Assembly: GCA_964450915.1 (NCBI GenBank)
Contig: CAYVFG010000005.1
Coordinates: 1 to 48,894, forward strand
DNA length: 48,894 nt
Origin: HO2-45-11b sp964450915
GTDB taxonomy: Bacteria > Patescibacteriota > Andersenbacteria > UBA10190
Direction of reading: 5' to 3'
This document shows, piece by piece, positions 7,867-16,091 of this stretch. Made by a program: the position numbers and the translations under genes. Positions within the stretch are counted from its first letter, which is position 1, and each line of letters opens with the position of its first letter. Under the pieces are notes generated by a model. That model saw only the letters and a program-made list of their open reading frames with translations. It had not been told where the DNA came from and did not search any database.

Positions 7867-7938
7867 AGCCAGCAGTGGGAATCGGACCCACGGTCTCGTC
7901 ATTACCAATGACGTGCTTTACCACTAAGCTATGCTGGC
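7867..7938 (-). tRNA. tRNA-Thr (GGT)
   Basis: A 72-nt cloverleaf on the minus strand: acceptor GCCAGCA/TGCTGGC, anticodon stem CGTCA/TGACG with loop TTGGTAA (GGT), T-arm GTGGG/CCCAC and T73. CCA is not encoded. With the TGT gene at 4098 the window carries two threonine isoacceptors, both with T73. Confidence 0.95.
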
Positions 7939-7968
7939 GATGGATGAAGTGTATGGTAGGCTGATTGT

Positions 7969-9462
7969 ATGTTCAAGTTTCTTGTGCGTCTGGTTATTGC
8001 GCTTGTGATTATTGGGGGGATTATTGGCGGTATTCTATACGGTATTCATAGTCTAAAGGGGAAAAATTCGGCGAAAACTCCCGAGGTGCTAGGGGTAGCC
8101 CAGTCGGTCCCGGCCCTGCAAGCATTGCTTGTGCAAAGCGATGAAAAGAGCGGGCAAAAACGAGTGCTTTCGTGTACGGAAAAAGGATGCTCCGTGATTT
8201 CTGCACCGTCGTCATCTGATGAAAACGCATTATCTGACGGGAGCTCATGGTACAGATATTCCGACAGCAAGGATACGGGTGGAAATACAATTACGACCCT
8301 GGAAAAGGTGAGCAAGGACGGAACTGCAGAAAAAATATCGGAACAAAATGCGCTGGTGAAGCCGCGCGGGCTTACGATGAGCCAGGATGGTGCGAAGGTG
8401 GCGTATTTCCTAGACAATGTTCACGATACCCAAGGGCTTACGGAACTATGGGTGTATGACAATGCTCAGGGTGGGGCAAAGGTGGTTGCGGAAAATCTTA
8501 TGCAAAAACAAATCGCATCTCGCGTGCGCTGGAATGCATCTTCGCGCATTGCATGGTTTTTGCAAGATGGAACAACGCGCCAATTTATCGCAGTGCCGGT
8601 GCAAGATAAAGCAGCTCCGTCTGCGCGATTTGCAAACGTGGATTGGAATACGTATTCCCAAAATGCGGATACGGGAGTGATGGATGTAAACGATAAGGCA
8701 AGCCTTGTTGCATTTACAGAACCAACATTTTTCGGATTTTCTCAGCTCACCATTGCGCAAGATGGCGGAGGAACAACGAAGCATTCCATAAAAGGAAATG
8801 TAGTGTTTGTTCGATGGATGGAAAACGACGCCCTGCTATATGCGGTGCAGGATGGGCAAAATCTTGCGTTCTGGATTGCCAATAGCGCAGGCGAGCGCCC
8901 CGTTGCGCGCATGCTCGGGCAGTTTCGGTCGGCACATTCCTCCGGGTCTTCAGACTTGGCTGCGTTTGTAGCAGATCCGCATCCGGGAGAAAGCCATGTA
9001 TATGTGCTTCAAATTTCTACCGGCTTTGTGAGAGATGAAACAATTATCCCGAATTTTTCAGGGAATACGTATGTGGTGCAGGCAAATGAAGCGCAGGCGG
9101 AGCAAGATAAGGCAATTGCGGGAATTTCCGGGCAATTACGCGATGAGGAGCTTCTCGCTTTTGTAAATGACCATCTTAAAGAGGTGACGGGAGACTCCCA
9201 GGCAAAGGCAGAGCGGATGCTGACTACGGATAGCAAGAATACCGTTTATATAGACTACACAAGCGGAAATACAACAGAGAGGCGGGTGTTGGTAGTTATT
9301 CAAGACGCTGTTCACCCCCAATGGACCGTTCTTGCTCGGTATACCCCGATAGCAGGGCAATGGAAACGGGATCAGGAGGCACATAATGCGGACCCGACGC
9401 CCAAGAAGCTCTATGAATACGAAACATCCGTGTCGGAGTGGATTTTGAAGGAAACTTACTAG
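7969..9462 (+). CDS. membrane-anchored, propeller-like protein of unknown function
   Basis: A 497-residue protein with one N-terminal transmembrane helix (about residues 5-27, Ile/Gly-rich) and a long extracytoplasmic part. Repeats such as LTMSQDGAKVAYFLDN, VRWNASSRIAWFLQD and VRWMENDALLYAVQD resemble the strand pattern of TolB/WD40-like propellers. The last 130 residues differ and look like a separate small domain. No enzyme motif was recognised. It is divergent from tRNA-Thr and upstream of L33. Confidence 0.65.
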   Translation: MFKFLVRLVIALVIIGGIIGGILYGIHSLKGKNSAKTPEVLGVAQSVPALQALLVQSDEKSGQKRVLSCTEKGCSVISAPSSSDENALSDGSSWYRYSDSKDTGGNTITTLEKVSKDGTAEKISEQNALVKPRGLTMSQDGAKVAYFLDNVHDTQGLTELWVYDNAQGGAKVVAENLMQKQIASRVRWNASSRIAWFLQDGTTRQFIAVPVQDKAAPSARFANVDWNTYSQNADTGVMDVNDKASLVAFTEPTFFGFSQLTIAQDGGGTTKHSIKGNVVFVRWMENDALLYAVQDGQNLAFWIANSAGERPVARMLGQFRSAHSSGSSDLAAFVADPHPGESHVYVLQISTGFVRDETIIPNFSGNTYVVQANEAQAEQDKAIAGISGQLRDEELLAFVNDHLKEVTGDSQAKAERMLTTDSKNTVYIDYTSGNTTERRVLVVIQDAVHPQWTVLARYTPIAGQWKRDQEAHNADPTPKKLYEYETSVSEWILKETY

Positions 9463-9503
9463 CAACTCTTGCAAAAAATAGGCTTTCTGGTATCATATCG
9501 ACT

Positions 9504-9668
9504 ATGTCACAAGATTTCTTAATCCGCCTCCAATGCGTCGACTGCAGGTCGTTTAATTACCATACCCGCCGAAATTTGAAACGGCAGGATTCTATTAAAT
9601 TGGAACGCCTCAAGCACTGCAAAAAGTGCCGAAAGCACACTGTTCATAAAGAGAAAGGAAAGAAGTAA
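9504..9668 (+). CDS. rpmG: 50S ribosomal protein L33
   Basis: A 54-residue basic protein with RLQCVDCRSFNYHTRRN and HCKKCRKHTVHKE. The two CxxC pairs are the zinc-binding C+ form of L33, a large-subunit protein near the E site. ATG 9504 sits 7 nt after TATCAT (9491-9496), suggesting a leaderless transcript. A terminator follows directly. Confidence 0.93.
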   Translation: MSQDFLIRLQCVDCRSFNYHTRRNLKRQDSIKLERLKHCKKCRKHTVHKEKGKK

Positions 9669-9696
9669 AAATATCCCGCCTCAGCGGGATATTTTT
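9667..9696 (+). terminator. intrinsic terminator after rpmG
   Basis: AAAAATATCCCGC and GCGGGATATTTTT form a long perfect stem with a CTCA loop. The A/T flanks let it act in both directions. Confidence 0.9.
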
Positions 9697-9782
9697 GACT
9701 TTAGGACCATTCAGACCTACGGTTTTATAAGTGCACTTTCGCACCTTCCAATTCACGAGTCGTTTGAGAAAGGGATTTTGCC

Positions 9783-10457
9783 ATGGCATCAGTTATTACT
9801 GGAAAGGCGCTTACGGAACCCCAGTACAGAGCGTTATTGTCCCCGGCACTGAAAATTCCGAATCCAACGGATTTATTTGATTTTCAAGCAGGTCTTTATG
9901 CGAGTTTTGGTATTGTAGTAACAAGCCAAGAAATTGGATCGTTGAGGAATCAGTTGCCGAATGAGTCGGATTTTTTTCTCCTGGTGCCCTCGGTTCCGCG
10001 GACTGCAGACCTTCCGCGGATACTTCGGGAATGTTCAAAGCTTGTGAAGGATGTTCAGGGTTCCGCGGATCCGAATTTGAAACTGATCGAATCATTGGTT
10101 TCGGATGAATCAATTCCAAAGGGTGCTCATTTGATATTTGGAATTCAAGACGGAAACGGCGCCATGCAGAAAAATGCCAATTCTCGAATGAGTCATTTCA
10201 AAAGTACGGTGAGAAGGCCATATACGTTTTGGCATATGGTTGTGCATGCTTTGGTGTATCCTTCAATATTGAATGAGTTTCAGGTGATGGCAATCGGGTC
10301 GATAGGGCCTGAAACATCGTACGGAAACAAAACGTCGCCTGTCTTGTGTGTGGCAAATGGCGGTCTGCAGGTCACTATGAGGCCATGGGATGATGTTGTT
10401 AGCGATTGTGTTATGCCGTCATTTGCAAAATTGGTTCCAGCACAAGCGACGGCGTGA
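9783..10457 (+). CDS. hypothetical protein
   Basis: A 224-residue protein, not recognised. No signal peptide or transmembrane helix is evident. GAAAGGG about 10 bases upstream and a downstream terminator support a real, monocistronic gene. Visible features are an acidic N-terminal half, a Pro-rich PSVPRTADLPRIL stretch, GIQDGNGAMQ in the middle and a WHMVVHALVYP segment. No catalytic motif can be defended. Confidence 0.6.
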   Translation: MASVITGKALTEPQYRALLSPALKIPNPTDLFDFQAGLYASFGIVVTSQEIGSLRNQLPNESDFFLLVPSVPRTADLPRILRECSKLVKDVQGSADPNLKLIESLVSDESIPKGAHLIFGIQDGNGAMQKNANSRMSHFKSTVRRPYTFWHMVVHALVYPSILNEFQVMAIGSIGPETSYGNKTSPVLCVANGGLQVTMRPWDDVVSDCVMPSFAKLVPAQATA

Positions 10458-10476
10458 GATTATTTGGTTGGAAGTT

Positions 10477-10512
10477 GGTGTGTCGCGAGTTTTCTCATTA
10501 CACACCTTTTTT
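10477..10512 (+). terminator. intrinsic terminator after 9783-10457
   Basis: GGTGTGT at 10477-10483 pairs with ACACACC at 10500-10506, followed by TTTTTT. It overlaps the 3' end of the convergent membrane-protein gene. Confidence 0.75.
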
Positions 10513-10776
10513 ATTTTCATACAAAAACCACTGTATCAACGTAATGCCCCACATAATAATACCGATGCAAAACGAGGCGAGCGGGAGCCATGCTTTGGTA
10601 AGCGTGAAAAATCCTATGGATGATGCATAAAACCCGAGCGCGATAAGTATCGCCATAAGTGGCTGACCGGACCGTTTTTCTGTGTAATTTTTCTTAATTT
10701 GTGCCGGAATTCCAATTAACACGAGCGCGAGCGAAAACGCGCTGACGAGAATGCTCAAGATGAATTGGAGATTCAT
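10498..10776 (-). CDS. small three-helix membrane protein, PQ-loop/SemiSWEET-like
   Basis: A 92-residue protein with three hydrophobic helices. After helix 1 comes GIPAQIKKNYTEKRSGQPL, resembling the PQ-loop motif that marks SemiSWEET half-transporters (usually 85-100 residues), which dimerise to move sugars. The proline-glutamine pair is split by one residue (PAQ), so the assignment is tentative. ATG 10776 lies 6 nt after TATAAT (10783-10788, minus), giving a leaderless message. Confidence 0.6.
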   Translation of the reverse strand: MNLQFILSILVSAFSLALVLIGIPAQIKKNYTEKRSGQPLMAILIALGFYASSIGFFTLTKAWLPLASFCIGIIMWGITLIQWFLYENKKGV

Positions 10777-10791
10777 AATAGCATTATACTG

Positions 10792-11235
10792 CTATTCAAA
10801 GTAGCCAACTAATGTTGGATCTTTCAAATAGTTAAACCCGTATTGTATGCGGATATCGTGCCCATCAGATAGGGCGGGGAGTTTTTGGGCAGAAAACCAG
10901 CCAACTTCTATACTTTCTTCTGATGTTTGGAGGCTTCCGCCAATGATTTCTGCTCGAAATAAAATGTGAGTAAATTCATTTTCTTTCCAAGGATAATGCA
11001 CATATTCATATCTGCTAGAACTAAAGACGCCGAGTAATGTTGTAATGTTTACTTCGTATCCCGTTTCCTCTAGACATTCTCGTATAGCACCTTCAGCAGG
11101 GGTTTCGCCTAAGTCTTGAGAACCGCCTGGCAACGCCCATAGATTATTGTCTGAGCGTCGAATAAGAAGGATTTGATTACTTTCATTAACGACAAAAACA
11201 TCGCATCCGACAAAGGGTGTAATTGGTTTAGGCAT
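10792..11235 (-). CDS. Nudix hydrolase
   Basis: A 147-residue protein with a complete Nudix box: GGSQDLGETPAEGAIRECLE followed by ETGYEV (G-x5-E-x7-REUxEExGU). It hydrolyses a nucleoside-diphosphate-linked compound using Mg2+; the substrate is unknown. ATG 11235 is 6 nt from TACAAT, again leaderless. The next gene on this strand, the PQ-loop protein, has its own -10 box, so the two are independent. Confidence 0.9.
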   Translation of the reverse strand: MPKPITPFVGCDVFVVNESNQILLIRRSDNNLWALPGGSQDLGETPAEGAIRECLEETGYEVNITTLLGVFSSSRYEYVHYPWKENEFTHILFRAEIIGGSLQTSEESIEVGWFSAQKLPALSDGHDIRIQYGFNYLKDPTLVGYFE

Positions 11236-11255
11236 AATGTGATTGTATGCTTAAT

Positions 11256-11513
11256 TTATGAATTAGAAAGAGAATGTTTTAGCATTCTGTGAATTCTTTC
11301 CCAGCCTCTTGTTGTTTTAAAATATTTTTCACTAGCAATGGCGTCTTGTTTATTTTTGAAAACAGAATAGAACATTAGCTCATAGGGAATATTTGGTTTT
11401 GTTGCAACGCTTTTCCCATCATTATGCTCCTTGATTCTGCGACGCAAATTAGAAGTTGAGCCAAGGTAGAGTTTATTATTTTTCAGACTTCGTAGAATGT
11501 AAAAATAATGCAT
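11256..11513 (-). CDS. small GIY-YIG domain protein (YhbQ/UPF0213-like)
   Basis: An 85-residue protein starting MHYFYILRSLKNNKLYLGST, the GIY-YIG core (FYI...LYLGS), followed by LRRRIKEHN with the conserved Arg and the KYFK region. Stand-alone members are possible nucleases of unknown target. The open frame extends back to 11654, but that part is a translation of tRNA-Trp, so ATG 11513 is chosen. Confidence 0.8.
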   Translation of the reverse strand: MHYFYILRSLKNNKLYLGSTSNLRRRIKEHNDGKSVATKPNIPYELMFYSVFKNKQDAIASEKYFKTTRGWERIHRMLKHSLSNS

Positions 11514-11561
11514 CTGATGACCGATTTTGCATAATGGCGTACCCGGAATTAGTGTGGGCAC

Positions 11562-11588
11562 GCCACAAGCGTGTAAACCGCTTGTGGC
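11562..11588 (-). repeat. perfect 10-bp inverted repeat at the tRNA-Trp 3' end
   Basis: On the minus strand GCCACAAGCG and CGCTTGTGGC are separated by 7 bases. The first arm begins with the discriminator G and CCA of tRNA-Trp, so the hairpin would bury the tRNA 3' end in the precursor. No T-run follows, so it is not a standard terminator. Confidence 0.7.
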
Positions 11589-11658
11589 AGGGGTGGAAGG
11601 AATCGAACCCTCGTTGGTCGCTTTGGAGGCGAATGTCTTACCACTAGACGACACCCCT
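11585..11658 (-). tRNA. tRNA-Trp (CCA anticodon)
   Basis: A 74-nt gene including encoded CCA. The acceptor is AGGGGTG/CACCCCT with discriminator G73, the D-arm GTC/GAC, the anticodon loop CTCCAAA and the T-arm GAGGG/CCTTC. The CCA anticodon reads UGG only, consistent with UGA as stop. Confidence 0.95.
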
Positions 11659-11706
11659 ATGGATGTTCATTGTACTGATATCCTGCCTGCTGTATAGTCT
11701 TGTGCC

Positions 11707-12411
11707 TTATACTCGCGGATTTAGTTGCGTAATGCTAATAAGATCAGCATGTACTAAAATGCGGTGGCTAATAGACCAGATGGGCCAACACGCCATAATA
11801 GACATGGTTGGGTAGAGGTGGTCAGACGGCACCGTATAACCCTTTGTTGGGACGATCGTTTCTGATTTATATACTTTGTACGTATAGCGAGTCCCTTTCC
11901 AGTCAATAAGCATTGTGTCTCCATTTTTAATCTCATTGATGCGAGTAAAGGCGAATCGGTATTTGCCTTGCCATGGATACCCGGAGCTGTGGGCAGCAAC
12001 GAACACGTTCCCTAGTGCGCCAGGTGTTACGCCATTTGGATACAGAGATGCTCCATTTTGCAATGACGCAATAACATCGGCATCGGATAATGACTTGCTT
12101 TCAACTAACGGCACGTTTACATCGATCGATGGAATACGAATAAAGTTTTGCCCTGCTTCAGCAGGATTAAAAGGTGGATTAAGGGGGAGTTTTGGGTATG
12201 GATGAAGAACCAAATTAGGCGTAGAGGTCGGAGTCGGCGCGGGCGCAGAGGTCGTTTCTTGCGCTTGGGGTGTTTGCTGAGTTGGTTGCTGTTGAGGAAT
12301 AACGAGATTACCGAACGCGGGAACGTACGAGATAAGAAGAAGAATAAGGCCATAGAAAAAAGACAACGCAAACACGAACGTAGCAATAAATGTCAGAACG
12401 GGATGTTTCAT
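11707..12411 (-). CDS. sortase family transpeptidase
   Basis: About 234 residues. An N-terminal transmembrane helix (FIATFVFALSFFYGLILLLI) is followed by a Gln/Pro/Thr linker and a sortase domain. NVFVAAHSSGYP carries the catalytic His; SIMACWPIWSISHRILVHA carries the catalytic Cys and Arg in the usual order. It would cut a sorting signal on secreted proteins and attach them to the envelope, outside the membrane. ATG 12411 lies 10 nt after TATAAT (12422-12427); an upstream in-frame ATG at 12423 overlaps the -10 box. The histone gene's terminator separates it from the gene upstream. No LPxTG-type substrate was recognised nearby. Confidence 0.85.
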   Translation of the reverse strand: MKHPVLTFIATFVFALSFFYGLILLLISYVPAFGNLVIPQQQPTQQTPQAQETTSAPAPTPTSTPNLVLHPYPKLPLNPPFNPAEAGQNFIRIPSIDVNVPLVESKSLSDADVIASLQNGASLYPNGVTPGALGNVFVAAHSSGYPWQGKYRFAFTRINEIKNGDTMLIDWKGTRYTYKVYKSETIVPTKGYTVPSDHLYPTMSIMACWPIWSISHRILVHADLISITQLNPRV

Positions 12412-12440
12412 AATATATCGCATTATAGCATAAATATGTA

Positions 12441-12474
12441 AAAAAAGCAAAAACCGCCTTGTTGGGCGGTTTTT
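12441..12474 (-). terminator. intrinsic terminator after the histone gene
   Basis: On the minus strand AAAAACCGCC pairs with GGCGGTTTTT, then GC and TTTTTT follow. It lies 22 bases past the histone stop and before the sortase promoter. Confidence 0.9.
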
Positions 12475-12495
12475 GTATTGTAGGACCAAAAAGAC

Positions 12496-12672
12496 TTATA
12501 TGTCTTGTGGTTTTACAGTTGTTCGCTTGTTTCCTTTGGATCGCATAACAGCATCGTCTAGTACCATCATGATTTTCTTATTGATAGCCTCAGGAAGGTC
12601 ACCGGACATCTTTGCGTCCTTTTCTTTTAGATATGCTCGCACTTTGCTTGCAACAACGAGTAATTCGCTCAT
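12496..12672 (-). CDS. minimal histone-fold protein (bacterial histone)
   Basis: A 58-residue protein. It begins MSELLVVASKVRAYLKEK and ends with KRTTVKPQDI. The layout of a short helix, a loop with SGD, a long central helix (residues about 26-47) and the R-T-V-x-P-x-D loop matches a single histone fold, as in archaeal histones (RKTIKAEDI) and the Bdellovibrio histone Bd0055 (RSTVRP-D). It would dimerise and bind DNA, acting as a nucleoid protein. The start is fixed by a perfect Shine-Dalgarno (AAGGAGGTG, 12681-12689). It is monocistronic with a strong terminator, suggesting high expression. Family membership is recognised by eye only, so a similar-sized DUF1931 relative is the alternative. 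Confidence 0.72.
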   Translation of the reverse strand: MSELLVVASKVRAYLKEKDAKMSGDLPEAINKKIMMVLDDAVMRSKGNKRTTVKPQDI

Positions 12673-12739
12673 AGATACCCACCTCCTTTACCGAAATGCA
12701 TAAGATGTAATCTTTTCCACATCCATCAAAGTCTACCAT

Positions 12740-13840
12740 TTATGCAAGAAACAGGGCAAATGCGAGCAAAATGACCAATGATGCATGGCCAATCATGATT
12801 GGGTGTTGGATCTCGATACGAACAAAAATCGCAATAAGCAGCAATGCGGCAATCGCGATAAACATAGTGCCGATAAATTCGCGGCTGATGCGGGAAATAG
12901 TTGCGCCAAATACTGTGGCCGCTTGCGATGCTGGATGAATGGTGAAGATCGGTATTGCAGATATGACGTCGGAATTTGTTGCCACAGCGGAACGCGCGGA
13001 GAATAGCTGCCACGATCCGTCTGACGGAATTGCAAATTCTTCTGCATCAAACGAAGGCGATAAGATAATACCGGAGACTGGAGGAATGGTTGATTGGTCT
13101 ATAGTAGGTTCAACGGACGGCACTGGGCTGGGGCTAGGCGATGGTGTCGGTGTAGGTGTTGTTGTAGGAGTAAGTTTCGGCGGAAGCGTTTTTGCTTGCA
13201 GAAGCGCCGAAGGCGGAGGAGTTGGTTCTAGGGTTGGTGCAGGCGTAGGTGCTGCTGCAAGAGGCTTTCCGAACATGTGCACTACGATAATAGATGTGGA
13301 TCCGTTAAAGCTGCCAGACTCTACTGCCACACCTGTTTGGGTATAATCTGGGCGGAGCATATTTTCTTTATGTTTTGGGCTGGCAAGCCATCCGGCAACC
13401 ACGTCTTCTGCCTGCGTAAAATCCATAGCCAGATTTTCCCCGGCTATTTCGTATGAGTATCCAGATTGCTCCATCCAGTGCCATGGAGAAACTCCCGTCG
13501 GCGAGAAATGCGCAAAGTACTGATATTTAAACATGTCTTGCGCCTTCAGTTCGGCTGCATGCGTAAGCGCGCTGTTCGTTGCAAGGTCTTTGAGCCCTAC
13601 TTTTTCTCGCTCCGCATTCGTAAGCTGGATAATTCTGTTCGTTGTGATAGTAGAGAGCGTCGCTTCGCTTGGAGTAAGTGCAATAATGGAAATGGCAGCA
13701 ATCTTTGCAGTAATTATCAAGAGAGATATGGCCGTAAGCGATTTATGGCGCAACGCAAGAGGATGGTGATTATTATCCGGATGCGGAATAAAACATACCT
13801 TAGCGTGGTGAAGGCCACGCGCCAAAGTGGCATTGCTCAT
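12740..13840 (-). CDS. secreted CAP/SCP-domain protein with Pro/Thr linker and C-terminal membrane helices
   Basis: A 366-residue protein. A hydrophobic segment at about residues 36-55 is followed by a CAP domain: LTNAEREKVGLKDL, HFSPTGVSPWHWM, AGENLAMDF, VVAGWLASPKHKENML and the closing VVHMFGKP. It is followed by a long Pro/Thr/Ser linker (residues about 193-245) and two hydrophobic segments at the C-terminus. CAP proteins of the YkwD type are extracellular with no settled activity. TACACT lies 7 nt before the ATG. It is divergent from manC with overlapping promoters. Confidence 0.85.
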   Translation of the reverse strand: MSNATLARGLHHAKVCFIPHPDNNHHPLALRHKSLTAISLLIITAKIAAISIIALTPSEATLSTITTNRIIQLTNAEREKVGLKDLATNSALTHAAELKAQDMFKYQYFAHFSPTGVSPWHWMEQSGYSYEIAGENLAMDFTQAEDVVAGWLASPKHKENMLRPDYTQTGVAVESGSFNGSTSIIVVHMFGKPLAAAPTPAPTLEPTPPPSALLQAKTLPPKLTPTTTPTPTPSPSPSPVPSVEPTIDQSTIPPVSGIILSPSFDAEEFAIPSDGSWQLFSARSAVATNSDVISAIPIFTIHPASQAATVFGATISRISREFIGTMFIAIAALLLIAIFVRIEIQHPIMIGHASLVILLAFALFLA

Positions 13841-13869
13841 ATGAGGTAGTGTATCGTATAAATAATCCT

Positions 13870-14937
13870 ATGAATATCGTTATTGTGGCCGGAGGCGGGG
13901 GAACAAGATTGTGGCCCCTCTCTAAGAAAGCGTTACCGAAGCAATTCCTGGATTTGGGAACGGGGAAAACGCTCATCGAACATACGTTTGATAGAGCGCT
14001 TCAGTTAACAGATGCGAGCAATATTTATGTTGCTACTACGCAGGAGCATGTAGCGAAAACAAAAGAAGTGTTGCCGAATCTTGATCCAAGCCACATTTTT
14101 ACAGAACCAGAACGGCGCGAAACAGGCCCGGCGCTTGCGGCAACTGCAATGCAATTAGTTCAGCAAGGCAAGGGTGATGAGCCCGTCTTGTTCTTATGGG
14201 CTGATCATGTATTTACGGATGAGGAGGCTTTAGTGAGAGATTTGAATATTATGGGCGAGCTTATTGCAAAAGATCCAAACCGAATCGTTATTATGGGTCA
14301 TGTGCCGGTAAGTCCGGAAACGGGATACGGGTATATGAAGATGGGTGAAAAAATAGAAGGGTATGATCATGTGCATAAAATAGATGAATTCAAAGAAAAG
14401 CCAGATTTGGAAACGGCGAAAAGCTACGTTGCGGCTCAAACCTATTTCTGGAACATGGGATACATCTGCGTGACGCCGAATTTCTTCTTGCAAGAACTTG
14501 CCGTGCATACGCCAGAGCTTGTGACGGGAGTTAGGAAATTTGCAGAAGCGTTAGCGCAGCACGATGAGCAACAAGCAAGGTATGCGTATCATGAGCTTCC
14601 AAAAATTGCGATTGACTATGCGCTCAATGAAAAAACAAAGCATATTATTGCAGTAACAGGAGATTACGGATGGAGCGATGTGGGCAGCTGGGCGGTAGTG
14701 AAGGAGTTATTTGGCGTTGATGGCGACCATGTGCCAAGGGGGCATCATGTGCATGTGGATAGCGACAATAATTATATTTATAACGCTACTCACAAAGCCG
14801 TATCGCTTATCGGCATCCATAATACGGTAGTGGTTGTGACGGATAATGCGATCTTGATTTCGGATACTGCCAGTTCTCAGAAAGTAAAAGACGTAGTGAA
14901 GAAAATCGAAGAGAACGGTAAAGACGAATACTTATGA
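13870..14937 (+). CDS. manC: mannose-1-phosphate guanylyltransferase
   Basis: A 355-residue cytoplasmic enzyme making GDP-mannose from Man-1-P and GTP. VIVAGGGGTRLWPLSKKALP is the nucleotide-binding signature; LFLWADHVF, ETGYGYMKMG, FKEKPD and WNMGYI are the family's sugar-binding segments, and GDYGWSDVGSW is characteristic. It lacks the C-terminal isomerase half found in bifunctional ManC/AlgA. ATG 13870 is preferred over an upstream in-frame codon at 13849; a TATAAA lies 9 nt before it. It overlaps mltG by 4 bases (ATGA). Confidence 0.92.
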   Translation: MNIVIVAGGGGTRLWPLSKKALPKQFLDLGTGKTLIEHTFDRALQLTDASNIYVATTQEHVAKTKEVLPNLDPSHIFTEPERRETGPALAATAMQLVQQGKGDEPVLFLWADHVFTDEEALVRDLNIMGELIAKDPNRIVIMGHVPVSPETGYGYMKMGEKIEGYDHVHKIDEFKEKPDLETAKSYVAAQTYFWNMGYICVTPNFFLQELAVHTPELVTGVRKFAEALAQHDEQQARYAYHELPKIAIDYALNEKTKHIIAVTGDYGWSDVGSWAVVKELFGVDGDHVPRGHHVHVDSDNNYIYNATHKAVSLIGIHNTVVVVTDNAILISDTASSQKVKDVVKKIEENGKDEYL

Positions 14938-15941
14938 TCGCTATTACGAATCCAAAAAAGTTTACTGCACTAGCAGTCGTTACTCTTGTTATTATCGGCG
15001 CAATTGTTTTCAGGTATGTCTGGGGCGCAGGAGTGATGCTGAAAACGGGCGATATAGAAATTCGACAAGGAGAACCTGCCTCTCAAATATGGCGCGAGCT
15101 GGTGAATGACGGATACTCCGATCGCACTATTCCGTGGAAGTGGTATGGCCGTTCCGGAAGTGCGCAGAAGATTCAGGCTGGCATTTATCATGTAGAAAAA
15201 GGAGAAAAAATAAAACAGGTTATTACCAGGTTTATCACCGGCGACGTATCCGATAGCGAAGTATCTATTACGTTCCCGGAAGGGTTTACGCTGCAGCAGA
15301 TTGCTGAGCGATTAGAGCAAAAAGGAATTGGTACTGCAAAAGGGTTTGAAGCGGAAGCGATTGTGAAAAATTATTCAGAAAAATTTTCGTTCTTGCAGCC
15401 GCTTTCGCCAAGCAGGTCTCTTGAAGGCTACTTGTTCCCGGACACATACAGAATTGCAAAAGATGATAGTGCGCATGATGTGATTATGAAAATGCTAGGG
15501 AATTTTGATAGAAAAATTCCGCAGGATATGCGCGATAGCGCAAAGGCCCAGGGGCGCACACTCGATCAAGTGGTTATAATAGCTAGTATTATAGAAAAAG
15601 AAGTATTTCATGCAGAAGATTTGCCATCTGTTGCGGGAATTTTCTGGAAGCGATTGGATCAAGACTTGGGTCTGTATGCAGACTCCACAATTCGCTATGC
15701 GCTCCAGAAAGGCGATGAATTAACTGTTACAGATTTGGCAACAGATTCACCATACAACACCAGAAAGTATAAAGACTTGCCGCCCACTGCAATCGGCAAC
15801 CCAGGGCTTATTGCAATTCAAGCAGCTTTGAATCCGCAAAAGTCTGATTACTATTACTACTTAACAACGCCGGACGGAACAACCGTATTTGCAAAAACCA
15901 ACGACGAGCATAACGCGAATAAGGTGAAGTATTTGAAGTAG
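14934..15941 (+). CDS. mltG: endolytic murein transglycosylase MltG
   Basis: A 335-residue membrane-anchored enzyme with one N-terminal helix (residues about 10-30), a LysM-like region and the YceG domain. The diagnostic stretch VVIIASIIEKEVFHAEDLPS contains the catalytic Glu; SLEGYLFPDTYRI, YADSTIRYAL, SPYNTRKY, LPPTAIGNPG and the C-terminal YYYYLTTPDGTTVFAKT are all present. It cleaves nascent glycan strands near the membrane and sets their length. It is translationally coupled to manC. Confidence 0.93.
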   Translation: MIAITNPKKFTALAVVTLVIIGAIVFRYVWGAGVMLKTGDIEIRQGEPASQIWRELVNDGYSDRTIPWKWYGRSGSAQKIQAGIYHVEKGEKIKQVITRFITGDVSDSEVSITFPEGFTLQQIAERLEQKGIGTAKGFEAEAIVKNYSEKFSFLQPLSPSRSLEGYLFPDTYRIAKDDSAHDVIMKMLGNFDRKIPQDMRDSAKAQGRTLDQVVIIASIIEKEVFHAEDLPSVAGIFWKRLDQDLGLYADSTIRYALQKGDELTVTDLATDSPYNTRKYKDLPPTAIGNPGLIAIQAALNPQKSDYYYYLTTPDGTTVFAKTNDEHNANKVKYLK

Positions 15942-15949
15942 CTTGCATT

Positions 15950-16080
15950 TTTAGCAGTTTTCTGGCAGTCTAAACATTAGTCATCCAAAGACCAGGGGCG
16001 CTCATAAGACCTCTGCAGGATAATGTATTCTGGCTTCTACTGAGTACAATCTATCTGAAATTGGTGACTGTTAATCCAGG
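15950..16080 (+). promoter_or_regulatory. ribosomal protein L10 leader
   Basis: The 150 bases before rplJ contain CCAAAGACCAGGGGCG at about 15985-16000, then CATAAGACCTCTGCAGG. This resembles the kink-turn element of L10 leaders (AAAGACAG-AGG pairing with CCT-GC-AGG), where the L10-L12 complex binds its own mRNA to repress translation. The boundaries are approximate. Confidence 0.6.
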
Positions 16081-16091
16081 CTAATTATTTT

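Noticed and set aside
11514..11654. N-terminal extension of the GIY-YIG protein
   Set aside because: It translates tRNA-Trp and the hairpin after it; the conserved domain begins at ATG 11513.
12473..12703. 76-residue plus-strand frame
   Set aside because: It is antisense to the histone-fold gene, which has a perfect Shine-Dalgarno and terminator on the minus strand.
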